Program-made: the position numbers and the translations under genes
In this document: positions 42,861 to 54,581 of the stretch, in pieces
How positions within the stretch are numbered: the first letter of the stretch is position 1
Layout of the letters: each line of letters opens with the position of its first letter
The notes under the pieces: generated by a model
Seen by the model: the letters and a program-made list of their open reading frames with translations, nothing else
Database searches by the model: none
What the model was told of the DNA's origin: nothing
DNA from: Ascochyta rabiei
Taxonomy: Eukaryota > Ascomycota > Dothideomycetes > Pleosporales > Didymellaceae
Assembly: GCF_004011695.2 (NCBI RefSeq)
Contig: NC_082408.1
Span: 1,535,501-1,599,500 of the forward strand
Direction: 5' to 3'
Length of the DNA: 64,000 nucleotides

Positions 42861-43611
42861 TTCTGGAGAGGCGTGAGTTCTGGCAGTATGTCAATGTAGT
42901 GATCGAGATAGGTCAGCATAGATCGAAGCTTGTCAGTAGAGGAGTGTGAATATTTGTGTTAGAAGTATAACAGTTCAATGTCTTACAAGAACTTTAGACC
43001 CATGGCGTATATGCGCAGTATCAAGAGCAGAGGCAAACAACGCGCCTCAGGTTTCAAATCCTCTTCCTTTCCGTGATCAGTAGATGTGAGACAATGACAT
43101 TGTGCATATCTGAGTCTCCAGGAGGTGTCGAATAAAGAGTGCTAGTAATATTGTAGTTGAAGGGTGCGAACAAGGACCACACGGAAGCGACCTACAGGAC
43201 CTGAACAAGCCTTCAAAGACCAACCATTCAATACAAGCGATTGGTAAAACTAGGTGATTCTCAAGGACAAAGCTCGATTAGCCATCAAAAAGAAAGGATC
43301 GTAATTCGATTATTCTGAAACATCAGTTGCGCTGCCGCACAGACAGAGGTTTATGTCTCGGTCATGAAAACACCTGCTCAAAGATGCTGTTGAACATCCT
43401 TTCTCACAAACGCCTGCCCACTCTAAAAGATGCTAATTGTGGTTGTCAAATGCTTATGCGTAAGCCGTACATGAACAGAGGCCGAACAGAAACCCTAATG
43501 ACCACCAAAAAATAATGCCGGATTCAATCCAACAGTGCCACAGCTGTAATAGAGCAGTGTCGAAAGCCCGCATTCGCCTCGTTTGAATCTTACATTGCAT
43601 TTAGAGGTATT
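42861..43611. other. Intergenic
   Basis: 5' side of the large hypothetical gene and 3' side of VRG4 (both minus strand). No supported gene. Confidence 0.45.
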
Positions 43612-44853
43612 TTACGCCTTGAGGCCATCGCGCATACTCTGGCTGCTGGAGCTGACTGGCACATTTGAGACAGGGAGCACAGACTTGGCCTTGGCCGCGG
43701 CGTTCTGCCGCACCTTGGCGAGAGCGTAGACGATACCACTGACGAAACCGACGAAGATGGCGGAAACGCTGCCAAATGTGACGGGCGCATCGAAAAACAC
43801 CAAGCCGCTGAGTGCGATAGGGAGCTTGTTGAGAGCACCGACCATGGAGTATGTCGTTGAGGTTGTAACACGGACAGCCCAAGCGGAAGTGTAGGAGATG
43901 AAGACGGAAGATAGACCGGACAGGACCATGACGAAGATGACCGCGTTGCGCTGGTCGGCGGGGAAGTTCTTCTGGATGTTCGCAGGGGACCAGTCTTCGA
44001 CGAGGATGGACGCGATCAGGAGGATGGGGATGGTCAAGAGGTTGTTGTAGTACATGGCTGGAAACGATTAGCGAATCTTGCGGCCTGTTGCAGATTTAGA
44101 ACCTACTATCGAAGTCCTTGAAGTTGGTGAGCTTGATGCGCTTCCTCATGCACAGGACGAATGTTGCACTGCAGATGCAGTTGAACATCATCCACAGGTA
44201 GCCGGCGTGCAGAGTGGAGACTGCCTCACTCGCGGCCTCCGTGGCGTGTCCCATGCTGGAGAGCGCATGCTGAATGTCTGCCCAAGCTGCAATGATGGAG
44301 CTGAGGACCATCAAACCGAAGGAAAAGAGGGCCATAGGGGTGACGGAGCCGCCGAACCAGAGCACCTCGCCGTATGCGATCAGGATGATGGTCAGGTTCT
44401 TGAAGATGGTGTAGACGGGAATCGAGAGGAATTTGAGCGCCCAGGTGCTCGTGTAGATCATACCAATCAGAAGAAGGGCGATGGGGAACCCTGCCGGTGT
44501 TAGCCCACGGTGTCTTCTTCAGACACATGCTTCCACGTACATTTCTTGGCCTCATCAGTATTGAAGTCGCGGTAGGTGATGATTCCCGAGGCCTTGCAGA
44601 AGGAGATGGCAACAACACAGACGACAGACTGCACGCAGAGCAAGAAGAAGTTGAGGTTGAAGTCGCGGCCGGACAAGACGTATTTGTTCGTCACTGTCAT
44701 GAGGATCGAGGAGCCACAGTACGACAGGATGGCGACGACGGGGTTCTCTGTGATCGAGGAGCTGCCCTTGGAGGAGCGGGTCACCGGCGATGGCGCACGG
44801 GAGCCCTTCGCAGAGCTCATGCCGTAGTCATCGCTCTTCTTGTCGTCGGCCAT
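43612..44853 (-). CDS. VRG4: GDP-mannose transporter
   Basis: Golgi GDP-mannose/GMP antiporter that supplies mannosylation of proteins and lipids. On the minus strand exons are 44541-44853, 44107-44490 and 43612-44057, giving 380 residues. All joins restore family sequence: K-K-C/W-F-P-I-A at the first (the split codon becomes Trp) and D-F-D-T-M-Y-Y-N-N at the second. The substrate-binding motif G-A-L-N-K is present in [15 protein letters not shown], and the Y-Y-N-N-L-L-T-I-P motif is the fungal version of FYNN. About ten membrane helices are visible, and the N terminus is soluble and Ser-rich. The name follows yeast VRG4; some fungi carry two GMT genes. Confidence 0.95.
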
Positions 44854-45329
44854 GGCAATTTAGTGTGAGGGGGATGCGCGCGGCTTGTCGTAGCGAATTG
44901 ACGGTCCAGAGGCGGCGGACTGGTGGTGATCTCTGATCGCAGGGCGGGGGGTGGTAGTGCTGAGAAAAGGACAGAACGGAGAAGGAGTTACCGGTACTCG
45001 ATGGTGATGCGCAAGCCGCAAGGACGCGTACGAAAAGTGGAGCACCCCTGGCTTAAATTAACCTACACCAGCAACGCTCGTAACTGGCCGTCAGCGGCCC
45101 TGCATAACGGCTAACAATCTCCTTTTCCCGTTAGAGGGCAAGATCTGTCCTCAGGCCTTGCGCTGCTCAACAGTTTGTAATTACTAGATCGATGCTTGGT
45201 TGTGAAATAGGAGAATGAAGCACACTGCACGTGACGCGCGCTAGTCCCTCGCTGAATCCAGGGTTTCACAGCTAACTTTACTGTACACTCCCCTCACTTC
45301 GCTTGTGATATCAGCCCAAAAGAAACAAC
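44854..45329. promoter_or_regulatory. Divergent promoter region VRG4 / TXNDC9 homologue
   Basis: 476 bp between start codons of two divergent genes. No specific site identified. Confidence 0.45.
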
Positions 45330-46011
45330 ATGTCCCAACTGGACTCAAAAGTGGCCTCGGTCATCGACCGCGCTGCCAAGAACGACGAGTCAGACGAGGA
45401 TGATTTGATTGCCCAGCTCGAGGACGATTCAGAACTGGATGCTTTTCGAGCACAACGCATACAACAGCTCCATGACGAATTCGACAAGGCCCGGCGGCTC
45501 AAGGCTAGCGAGCATGGCACGTATTCGGAGATCAAAGACGAGAAAGCTCTGATGAACATCACGACCAGCACGAAAAATTGTGTTGTGCATTTCTTCAAGC
45601 CGGACTTCAACCGTTGCCGCATCATGGACACCCATCTCGAGGTGAGTGTTGAAATGAACTCTAAGACACTACCGTCCTGATCATACCAAGTCGCTTGCGC
45701 CTTCTCACTACGAAGCTCGCATACTGAAGATCAACGTCGACAACTGCCCCTTTCTAGTCACAAGATTAGGCGTTCAAGTGCTTCCATGTGTCATTGCGTT
45801 CATTGATGGCATTGGTGCTGATCGCATTGTTGGCTTCGAAGGACTCGGGCGGTCACCAGACAACTTCACTGTCAGGGACTTGGAGGCACGATTGATCCGA
45901 GCCGGTGTTTTTGCAAGAACAAAAGTCACCAAGGAAGACGAAGAGGAGCGCAAACAACGGAGTAAGATTGCCGTCAAGTATGACGATGAAAACGACGATG
46001 ACTGGGATTGA
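45330..46011 (+). CDS. Phosducin-like / TXNDC9 family protein (Plp1-like)
   Basis: Predicted 210-residue cytosolic protein of the phosducin-like TXNDC9 group (yeast Plp1), regulators of the CCT/TRiC chaperonin in actin and tubulin folding. Exons are 45330-45641 and 45691-46011 with a 49-nt intron. An acidic helical N terminus leads into a thioredoxin-like fold (V-V-H-F-F-K-P-D-F-N-R-C-R-I-M-D, then V-D-N-C-P-F-L-V and V-L-P-C-V-I-A-F-I-D-G). There is no CxxC redox pair, as usual in the family. The C terminus is acidic and ends D-D-D-W-D. Family assignment is strong; the precise orthologue name is less certain. Confidence 0.9.
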
Positions 46012-46664
46012 GATGGGAGCGTTCCATCGTAGAGGTCGATGTGCCGAACCCATGCCCAGCTTCCGACTCTTCTCCTGCCTAGCTAAAGATGATTAAGGCA
46101 AACGTTTGTCGACGTTGGCACAGCAGAGATGAGCGGCTTGCCCAAACTGCGCTGCAGTCAGCCGGAAGACTGATCCAATATCAGCAAGCTGGAAGCGTTT
46201 GTCCATAAGCACGTAAAAAGGCTGGGTCAAGCTCAAGCAGAAACTTCGCATTCAGTAAGCACGCAGACAACATCAGATTCGAGTCGCGGAGTTAGACCAT
46301 TTCTAATAAACGGAACAGCGTCTGCTGAAAGTATGTTCCACGTGGTTATCTGTGCCTGCAAATTGACCATGTTCCGCCCTACCAAGATATGTATTATCCT
46401 TTTTATACATACTCTCTGAGTGAATGAATGTATCTACAACAACGTGCCGAGATGGTAGGCAGCCGCAAGGATAGCCGTTCAAGCCAAAGGCAGCGATTGG
46501 CCCGCGGCCCATGGATGGCGTCATTGGCATCGCGCAATCCTCAAACACTTTTTGGTGTTAACAAGCCCAACATTGCTATCCAACCCCGCAAAGCATCAAC
46601 CGCTACCAATACTCTCAATCGAAATACTCACCTTCTCCTACTCACCCCAACTCACACTCTCAAT
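46012..46664. other. Intergenic
   Basis: Between the TXNDC9 homologue and ARD1. The right end is a CA/TC-rich leader. No gene. Confidence 0.45.
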
Positions 46665-47352
46665 ATGAAAGCCTACTGGTTCGACAACATCGATGTACAA
46701 CTACCCACTCACCCACCACCGCCCACCCGGCACCCGCGACTAACCAACCGCAGGGCGACCAACGCCTCCCGCACGACTCCGGGCGCAGCGTCCCCGCAGA
46801 CTACCTTTCCAACCTGGGCGTACTCTACCAGCACATAACAGCCCCCTCAGAAGTCGACGCGCTCGCATCGGCCCGCAACTACAAGAACCGCGACGAAATC
46901 ACCGTATCACCGCAGAGCATGGGCGACGTGTACGAGGAGAAAGTGAAGAGCTTCTTCCACGAGCACCTGCACGAGGACGAGGAGATCCGGTATATCCTCG
47001 ATGGCGCAGGGTTCTTCGACGTGCGCAGCGAGGGGGATGATTGGGTGCGAATTTGGCTCGAGAAGGGAGATTTGATTGTGCTGCCTGCGGGCATTTATCA
47101 TCGGTTTACTACGGATGAGAAGAATGTGAGTTTTCCCCTTTTCTTTCTCCTTTTTCCCCTCTCTTTTTGGCACAATTGTCTCTGCATGGTTGGATGTGCG
47201 CGAGTCGAAGGCTGATGATGTGGCAGTATATCAAGGCTATGCGGCTCTTCAAGGAAGAGCCCAAGTGGACCCCGTTGAACAGGAGTGAGGAGACGGATGC
47301 GAACCACTACCGTAAGGAGTACCTCAGCTCGCGACAGGGCCTTGCTGCGTGA
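46665..47352 (+). CDS. ADI1: Acireductone dioxygenase (methionine salvage)
   Basis: Cupin enzyme of the methionine salvage pathway that oxidises acireductone to the 2-keto acid precursor of methionine (Fe form). Three exons: 46665-46694, 46754-47125 and 47227-47352, giving 175 residues. The first exon is only ten codons ([10 protein letters not shown]) and joins to [10 protein letters not shown]. Metal ligands are seen as H81, H83 and E87 in [11 protein letters not shown], with H126 in G-I-Y-H-R-F. The third exon supplies the conserved R-L-F-K-E-E-P-K-W end. Length matches family members. Metal choice (Fe or Ni) cannot be told from sequence. Confidence 0.95.
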
Positions 47353-47711
47353 GTGCGTCGGGGAGGGTAAAGTAACGACTTCATGTGCATATGAACAAAC
47401 GAGCAAAAGTAGGCATCTGTCAAGCCTCCATTGATTCTCACGTCACGTTGATTTCTCTCGAGTAAGCGTCTCCTTTCCGATCTTCGACTCAAGGCCTCCA
47501 TGCGTCGATGCGCACCGAGTCACACAGCCATGCACGAAGTAGCAAACAAGCCTGCAGCGCGAGTTTGCGGGACGTCCGGTTTGCGCAACAAGCATGCTTA
47601 GAAAGAGACAACGTGTAACGTCGAGCGCCCCTCATATATCCCCTCGAAAAAAACCCTCCCTATCTTTCTCATCTCGTTCCTTCTGCTCTCGATCAACACA
47701 CGCCATTTACC
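47353..47711. other. Intergenic
   Basis: 359 bp; no supported gene. Confidence 0.4.
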
Positions 47712-48575
47712 ATGTTTGGTCGTCCGTTGCCCTGGGGCCGCGACCCGCTCCCGGACATGCATTCACTACTCAACACCAGGTCCCGCCACCGGCATCCACG
47801 AGCTCGAGTTCCGTCGCTACCTGAGCCACAGGGGCTACCGACATCTACACACCACCGCCCCCGCGAGCCTCGCCAACAGCCGACGTACCCCAAGCACCTC
47901 CGCTCTAGCGACCTGTCCACACCTCCAAGCACGACCTCATTGTCGGAGTGGGAGTTCGACACGTACATGCTCGGTCACGATGACGACGATGACGACGACG
48001 ACGAATACGACATCGACGACAGCGAACCCCACCGCCTCCCCCGCTTCGTACCCGCACGAGCGCGCCATCCACCCCGCCACAGTACTCCAGACGTGCAACG
48101 CGCTTCTGTCAACCTCCCGCGCGACACGGCCGCCGAGCTGCGCGCCGACGAATTGCTGCTGCTGCCGGCGCTGACGCATCTGCACATCCGCATGCGCATG
48201 CGCGCGCCGTACGCTGCGCGGGACGAGACGCTGTGCGCCGCTGTGCCTGGAACGATGCGGTTTGGCGATGTGGTGAGTAGCGTTGTGGCGATGTGTTTTG
48301 GCGACGGCGTGAGGCGGGGTCATGTCACGGCGTGCGTGAAGCAGAGGGGTCAGTGGAGGCAACTTGCCTCGGAGTTGACGCTGGACGAGGTGGCGCCTAG
48401 GGGCGAGGTCTTCGGAGATGGGCGGAGGGAGGTTGAAGTCAAAATTGAGGTGAGCGACGATGGAGAAAGGGAGCAGGCCAGAGGCAGGTTCAGTGGGAGG
48501 GGGCCGAGAGGGAGTGGCTTTGGGGTGGAGAGGGTGTTGGAACGGGAGGAAAGCAGGTTTAGGGTGGATGTTTGA
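47712..48575 (+). CDS. Hypothetical protein with Asp-rich segment
   Basis: Intronless 287-codon open frame. The N-terminal half is Arg/His/Pro-rich and disordered-looking and contains a run of eight Asp before D-E-Y-D-I-D-D-S-E. The second half looks folded: L-R-A-D-E-L-L-L-L-P-A-L-T-H-L-H-I-R, then M-R-F-G-D-V-V-S-S-V-V-A-M-C-F-G-D-G, then W-R-Q-L-A-S-E-L-T-L-D-E-V. No family recognised. Good codon periodicity in the second half supports a real gene. The GC-rich DNA also gives long antisense frames, which I reject. Confidence 0.6.
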   Translation: MFGRPLPWGRDPLPDMHSLLNTRSRHRHPRARVPSLPEPQGLPTSTHHRPREPRQQPTYPKHLRSSDLSTPPSTTSLSEWEFDTYMLGHDDDDDDDDEYDIDDSEPHRLPRFVPARARHPPRHSTPDVQRASVNLPRDTAAELRADELLLLPALTHLHIRMRMRAPYAARDETLCAAVPGTMRFGDVVSSVVAMCFGDGVRRGHVTACVKQRGQWRQLASELTLDEVAPRGEVFGDGRREVEVKIEVSDDGEREQARGRFSGRGPRGSGFGVERVLEREESRFRVDV

Positions 48576-49067
48576 GTGAGTCGAATTTGAGTGTGCGCGC
48601 TTCGCAGCTCCATCGGGCCTGTAGACAACTTGCCTGCTCCCTGTTGCACGTTGTGCGCGTTCGTGCTGTTTGACAGTCCCAGGCGTAGGTAGCATGCCGG
48701 TCGTCAGATGATCTCCTGTGCCACGGACGCACAGACAGGCAGGCGTGTGTTGGACTGCGCGAGGCTCGGAAAAAAAGATCGAGTGTTGCTACATATCGTA
48801 AAAACCGAGTAATCCTGACCAAAACACCTAACCACACACGCCTGGCGCGATAAAACCCTATCTCAACATTCCGTAGTCGCATACACAGCAATTCAAGACT
48901 GGTGTTGCCTTTGCCATGCGGTGCCCTCAACGAAAGAGGTGCCGAACAAAGCACAAAAGAAAGATTGTGTCAGTCGCAATTACAATCCAACCTCCCATTC
49001 CCCTTGCCCGATCAGATGCTTCGTTGCCTAGCAGCATGTCACTGCGCATGAGTCATATTCTCGTGAC
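48576..49067. other. Intergenic, convergent 3' flanks
   Basis: Between the hypothetical gene and the H2A.Z stop codon. No gene. Confidence 0.45.
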
Positions 49068-49663
49068 TTAGGCGTCCGCAGGCTTGACACCTTTCTTCTT
49101 CTGCTCCACCTTCAACAGCAGCGCGCGGTTGATGTGTGGCAAGACACCTCCAAAGGCAATCGTCGCGCGAATAAGCGTGTCGAGTTCTTCGTCACCGCGG
49201 ATGGCGAGCTGGAGATGGCGCGGGGTGATGCGCTTGACCTTGAGATCCTTGGCGGCGTTGCCGGCGAGTTCAAGCACTTCAGCGGTAAGGTACTCGAGGA
49301 CGGCGGTCAAGTAGATGGAGGCCTTTGCGCCGATGCGCGTCTTCTGGCGCGTGATGGTGCGGAGATGACGCTTTATACGACCGCAGGGGAACTGCAAGAA
49401 GATGCAAAGTCAGCGGACCGTCATGAAAAGTGAATGCGAAGGTGCAGGGCGCGGGGTAGTGCGATTGGGCATTGCAAAGGGTGAATTTGGGCTGCTACTG
49501 ACTTGGAGACCGGCTTTGGCGGAGTGCGATTTGGACGTCTTGACGTGCGAGTCACCCTTTCCACCTGTCTTGCCTCCCGTCTTTCCTGTACGCGTCGTCA
49601 GCCCTTGCAAGATTCCGATGACGCGAGGTGCTGGGCGACGCGCGTACCTTTGCCGCCTGGCAT
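49068..49663 (-). CDS. HTZ1: Histone variant H2A.Z
   Basis: Replacement histone H2A.Z, placed by SWR1-type remodellers at promoters. Minus-strand exons are 49648-49663, 49503-49585 and 49068-49391, giving 140 residues. The 16-nt first exon encodes M-P-G-G-K-G and joins to [10 protein letters not shown]. The third exon carries the histone fold beginning [10 protein letters not shown] and the H2A.Z-type segment [22 protein letters not shown]. The H2A.Z identity rests on this acidic-patch region, on R-I-G-A-K-A-S-I-Y and on the lack of an SQE end. Introns are 62 and 111 nt. Confidence 0.96.
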
Positions 49664-50400
49664 TTTCAAGAGCTAGACCGGTAGAAATGCCGATATGAAT
49701 AGAATGGATAGGGTTGCGCGACCGAGTTCCGGGAGTTTGGGGGCGTGGGCGATATGGTGACGCTGGCGGGAGAGGGGTGGTTGGTGTCGTGGATAGGCAA
49801 AGGCTTGGACAGGGAAGCTAGAAGTTGTTGTTGTAGGCGCGTCTAGCCGAATAGGAAGGAAGGAGGTCCGTGCGCTGCAGCGCTCAGCGCTCTTGTGCAC
49901 GAGCCGATGGTTCTGTGTAACAAGGAGCGGTGGCGAGCAAGGCAAAGTCGGGCGTTGTGCATGCCATGGCTGGCCTTGTAGCAGACTGCTCGGGTTGCTG
50001 CCTACGCTGGATCTGTGTGTTGGTAGGCAGAAGAGGCGGTGGCGAGTGAGCTTGGCGCCATGGCGTAGAGGCCATGAAGGCGCAACGACGGCGTGGAGTA
50101 CAGTGGAAAAGGAGTAGGACAGGTCTGGGAAAATGAAACAAAGTGTCGTGACTTTGGAGTCTAGATTTTGTAGATGGCGACTGAGGCACCCAGACTGAAA
50201 ACGTGAGGTGTCTGTGGGCTTGACATGACCAGGACTGGCAGGACAGAAAGAATGCGTGGACAACGGCAGAGAGAAGAAGTGAGAAGCGAGATGTGGACGT
50301 TGTGGCTTACCGTCTGGTGTTGTTCTACTGGATGAGAGCTGTGGGCGCCGTGTGCTTCCATGAGCTTCGTCTGTGAGTGACGGGAGAGGATGTTGATACT

Positions 50401-50456
50401 GAGCAGCGAGCAGTGAGCAGTGAGCAGTGAGCAGTGAGCAGTGAGCAGTGAGCAGT
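50401..50456. repeat. Heptamer minisatellite (GAGCAGT)8
   Basis: Eight tandem 7-bp units; the first has C in place of the final T and the other seven are identical. Confidence 0.92.
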
Positions 50457-50698
50457 GCCACGCCTGTGCTTGCGACAGCGAGGCGTTGAGGGGCCAAGCA
50501 ACGGTCGAGAAGGCACGGACGGATGGAGTCTGCCTGGAGTCTACCTGGACTCACCCAAGTGCCTTGGGCTGGTGAGCTGCTGGTCCAGAAAGCTGCGTGG
50601 TCACACAGCGACGATGCTGAGACGCAGGTCGGCAGAGCTCCAGCGACGGCTGCTAAGCACTTTGCGGTCTAGCGCAGACTTGAGAGAGAGGCCAGAAC

Positions 50699-50759
50699 TG
50701 ACAGCAACAGCCACAGCCACAGCAACAGCCACAGCAACAGCCACAGCAACAGCAACAGC
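50699..50759. repeat. (ACAGCC/ACAGCA)n repeat
   Basis: About ten hexamer units alternating between two variants, in the region upstream of striatin. Confidence 0.9.
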
Positions 50760-51073
50760 TCCTGGATTTTGCGGCCTGCACACTCTCCGGCTACTTTGCG
50801 GCATGAGTGCGCTATCTCGACCTCGGACATAGGCCGCTGTATCGCAGTCCCAGCCCTGTTTCTGTTCTTGCACCACTCGCCCGGCCGCGCGGTTCTGCTC
50901 TCGACAGAGTATCCAAGCTCCCTGCCCCGTCCTGGGAACTGAGCGCCTGAGCCCCGTCCTGAGCTTCGACACCCATCGCGCGTGTTGGCCGACCCCCGAC
51001 GTCGCAGGCCCCATCGCCCTCCCCACCGCACGTCCAGCACCTCGGAGCCACACAGCAGCAGAGCAGATCCGCC

Positions 51074-51991
51074 ATGGCATGGCAATCGCCGTCGGCCATG
51101 AACGCAGGCGGAGCGAACGGCGGAGGAGACGGCAGTGCGCCGACCGGCACAGAGTACACGCTGCAGGGTAGGATGCCCTCTTCTGTGGACACGATGCACA
51201 CGATGTACACGATGCACACGATGTACACGATGCACACGATGCACACGATGCACACGATGCACTCGATGCACTCGATGCACTCGATGCACACCACCCACAC
51301 CATGCACTTCACCCACACAATGCACACGAAACCCGGCGGCGACGCACCCAGGCTAACAGCGCGGCAGGAGTCATGCGCTTCCTGCAACTCGAATGGCACA
51401 ACCACGAACGCGCCCGCAACGCCTGGGACATTGAGCGTGCCGAGATGAAGGCCAAGATCGCAAAGCAGGAGGGCGAGGTGCGCAGCGCAAAGAAGCTGAA
51501 CGACCAGTTGAACAAGCACATCCGCATGCTGGAGCACGTCCTGACCAACGAGCGCGCCAAGACCAGGACGGGCGCCGATGCCCACGCCTCGGACGACTCC
51601 AAAGACGCAAAGGGCAAGAAGAGCGCCTCGAAACGTGCGTTGAACGACTGTCCTTGCGCTGCACCGCTACCTCTGCAGGCCAAGCTGACCCTCCACAGCC
51701 CAGAACAAGCATCACAACTCCTTTCTCGATGTCGACTCGGAATTCCTCGACCGCACAGACATCGATCGCGACGGCCTGCGCGAGAAGTCGAAGCTGTACC
51801 TCACAAAATGCGTCGAGGAGATTACCTATCTGCTGACGCCGCCGCCGCAGCCTCCGCCACAGCAGCCTGGAATGCACGGCCTGGGCAACGGCGCCGGCTT
51901 CCTCAATCACGGCGACGCTTCCATGGAGGAAATGTACATGCAGCAACAGCAGCAACAGCAACAACAACAGCAACAGCAACAACAGCAACAA

Positions 51992-52023
<32 letters not shown>

Positions 52024-53934
52024 CCGTCAGAAGATGCAGTCCCAACTCCCCACACTGCCCAACGCTTCCGTGCCGAACCATCAGTCACCGGCCACCTCCG
52101 ATTACCAAAACCTGCCTCACCACCCCCAGATGCATGCTGCGCCGCAGATGACCAGGGAGCCGTCTGGACAGCAGCCACTGCCTCAGCACGCTGGTCTTCC
52201 CGAGTTTCTCGGGCAACAGCAGCAACAATCGCAATCGCAAGCCCAACCCCAACAGCACCACTACTCTTCGGTTCCCGAGGAGCAAGTAGAGAAGGTCACC
52301 CACACATACGACAACCATGGCCGCCAGATACCAAACCGCGAGGACGTCAGCCGGAGTCCCAGCCAGCCCAATGTCGACGAATCGGAAAGCTGGAACTTCG
52401 AGGAGCCCATCAGCGAGATTGCACAAGACAGTCTAGCTTCGAGGAGACCTGACACGGAAATGTTTCCCAACGCGAGCCAAATCCCGCCAAAATCGCCTCC
52501 GAGGGTTACAAAGGGTCGAAGAGCGAGTACGGATCACAAGCGCAAAGCCAGTAGCGAACTACAAAACCAGAATGCGGTCGCCCCGAGTGCGAGGACAGAT
52601 CCCCAGAGTTTCAAGGTTCGATTCGCACTGCGCGGCCATCTCGACGTCGTTCGCACCGTCATCTTCACAGGTGGTGGCAGTCCAGCCGAGCCTGAGATCT
52701 GCACGGCAGGCGACGATGGCATGATCAAGAGATGGATCATACCAGCGAGCTACGCCAGTCAACACAGCATGAACAACGACCTGGACATTGCCTCGTTCTG
52801 GTCACACAGGGGCCATGAGGGTGCTGTAACATCTCTGGCAGCGTGTCCTGCTTCTGCACACTTTGCAACGGGCGGCCGTGTCTCCGGCGATGGCTGGATA
52901 TTCTCAGGTGGTCAGGACGCCACCATCCGTGTTTGGGAAAGAGGTCGCGTTGATCCCAAGGCTACGTTGGACGGCCACACTGATGCTGTCTGGACCGTGT
53001 GTGTACTGCCAACGACATGCGCATCCGTATTTGGGCCAGACTGCAGCAACTACGGTGGCCCAGACCGCATACTCCTTGCTTCAGGTTCTGCGGACGGTAC
53101 CATTAAAATCTGGGCGGTCAGCGCACCCCCTCAGCTCGTATCGCCGCAGACCAACACACGGCGCGGTGGCAGTCGAAGACACTCGGTCACATCAGGCTCC
53201 AACTACCCATCGTCGCCTCAGCCAAGTGTTGCCACGTCGACGCCCTTCCACTACATGCTGGTACATACGATTGAGCGAGCCACGCACCCGTCTCCTACAT
53301 GCATCAGTCCCCTGTCGCTGAGCGGGGAGAACTTTGTTGTATCCTTTACGGACGCATCAATCATGGTTTACGACACACGAACCGGAGAAGAGCTTATTGG
53401 CATGGCCAGCAATGAAACCTATGACGGCACGCCTGCGACCGGTATTACGTCCGTGGTCACAAGCTCGCAAAACACGGAACCTACCGCACAGGATGCGGTA
53501 CGCGGTTCAGAAGACGAGGCGATTCATGGGCCTACAGGGTCTAACAGTGGCGGCGGTCTAGAGGGTGTGATTATCAGTGGGCACGAAGACCAGTTCATTC
53601 GTTTCTTCGATGCAAACTCTGGTAAGTGACATGACGTTGTGGTACCGGATCGTTTGAGCTGACCACTACACTAGGACAATGCACATACAGCATGCTGGCT
53701 CACCCGTCCGCCATATCTTCCCTCTCCCTCAGCAAGGACGGTCGCGAAGCTGTCTCGGCTGGTCACGACGCCTCGATCCGTTTCTGGTCACTCGACAAGC
53801 GTATTTGCACGCAAGAGATCACTGCTCACCGCATCATGCGTGGTGAGGGTGTCTGCAGCGTTGTGTGGAGCCAAGATGGCCGTCTTGTTGTCTCAGCGGG
53901 CGGCGACGGTATCGTCAAGGTCTTTGCAAGGTAG
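51074..53934 (+). CDS. Striatin (PRO11/FAR8-type), WD40 scaffold
   Basis: Predicted 847-residue striatin, the regulatory B''' subunit and scaffold of the STRIPAK complex; in fungi (Sordaria PRO11) needed for cell fusion, fruiting-body development and virulence in some species. Exons are 51074-51167, 51368-51634, 51699-53621 and 53675-53934. The N-terminal striatin domain reads Y-T-L-Q-G-V-M-R-F-L-Q with a coiled coil (E-R-A-E-M-K-A-K-I). A second block is [12 protein letters not shown] poly-Gln run of about 27 residues starts near 202. The C-terminal half holds WD40 repeats (D-G-M-I-K-R-W, D-A-T-I-R-V-W, D-G-T-I-K-I-W, D-A-S-I-R-F-W). Intron 1 contains a minisatellite. Confidence 0.93.
51191..51289. 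repeat. 9-bp minisatellite in striatin intron 1
   Basis: Eleven 9-bp units of the type ACGATGCAC, with variants ACGATGTAC and TCGATGCAC, inside the intron at 51168-51367. The unit length keeps a plus-strand frame open through the repeat. Confidence 0.92.
51939..52020. repeat. CAG/CAA run encoding poly-Gln in striatin
   Basis: Mixed CAA and CAG codons at first, then pure CAG, which is the slippage-prone part. Confidence 0.9.
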
Positions 53935-54581
53935 CATCTTCCCAAGCCCGTGACAAGGACGCATCCGGACACATCTCATTTTGACTCACTGTTCCGACAT
54001 TGAATCACGTACTGCAGCATTTCTTGGTCGATGCATTGTTAGCTGGATCATACCCCGCGCTTTTCTTGGATGTTGGACTTGAATGGCATCATGTAGCTGG
54101 ACGATTGATGGAATATGCATATGGTAATTGTACGCTCGGGCCTGCCACGTGCCGCCGTCACTTTGACTTGCTCCTCTACGCTCGCGTGGGGAGCGCGCCA
54201 GGTGCACAGCTTCTGGTCGCCTTCCTTCCGCTTCGCTTCAGCTGTACGATATACTTTGACTGAAAATCAAGAAGCAATGGCAATCTAGGTTGTTGCATAC
54301 TTCAACTTGGTGCCCACGTTCACATTTCTTTCTTAGGCAAAATGAGTGAGGACCTGCCCCAATAGTCCGTCAACTAGATAAGGCAGACTGCGCGATACGC
54401 GAGTCATGCATCATCCATCCCACTTCACCCCACTTCTCCGCAAACAAACATCATCACTCGGCCTGCATGATGATGAATTGTCTCACGCCCGTCAGAGCTC
54501 AAGTTTGCTTGTTTGTGTTCGTCCTTCGTCTTCGCTGACCACCGCATATTCTCAGCAGTAGCCCCAGCCACAGTCCCCATA
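53935..54581. other. Intergenic
   Basis: Between striatin and the SDR gene. No supported gene. Confidence 0.45.

Larger units (their letters stand above)
49664..51073. promoter_or_regulatory. Long divergent promoter HTZ1 / striatin with minisatellites
   Basis: 1.4 kb between divergent starts. It contains a heptamer minisatellite at 50401-50456 and a hexamer-type repeat at 50699-50759, the latter within the likely striatin 5' UTR. Several long antisense frames here (with Ala/Val or Cys/Leu repetition) are by-products of the repeats. Confidence 0.5.

Noticed and set aside
49673..50554. Minus-strand open frame of about 290 codons upstream of HTZ1
   Set aside because: Ser/His/Pro-rich, reads through the heptamer minisatellite, and lies in a divergent promoter region.
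50669..51585. Minus-strand frames with Ala/Val or Cys/Ile/Val repetition opposite striatin
   Set aside because: Their repetitive protein is just the translation of the minisatellites on the wrong strand.
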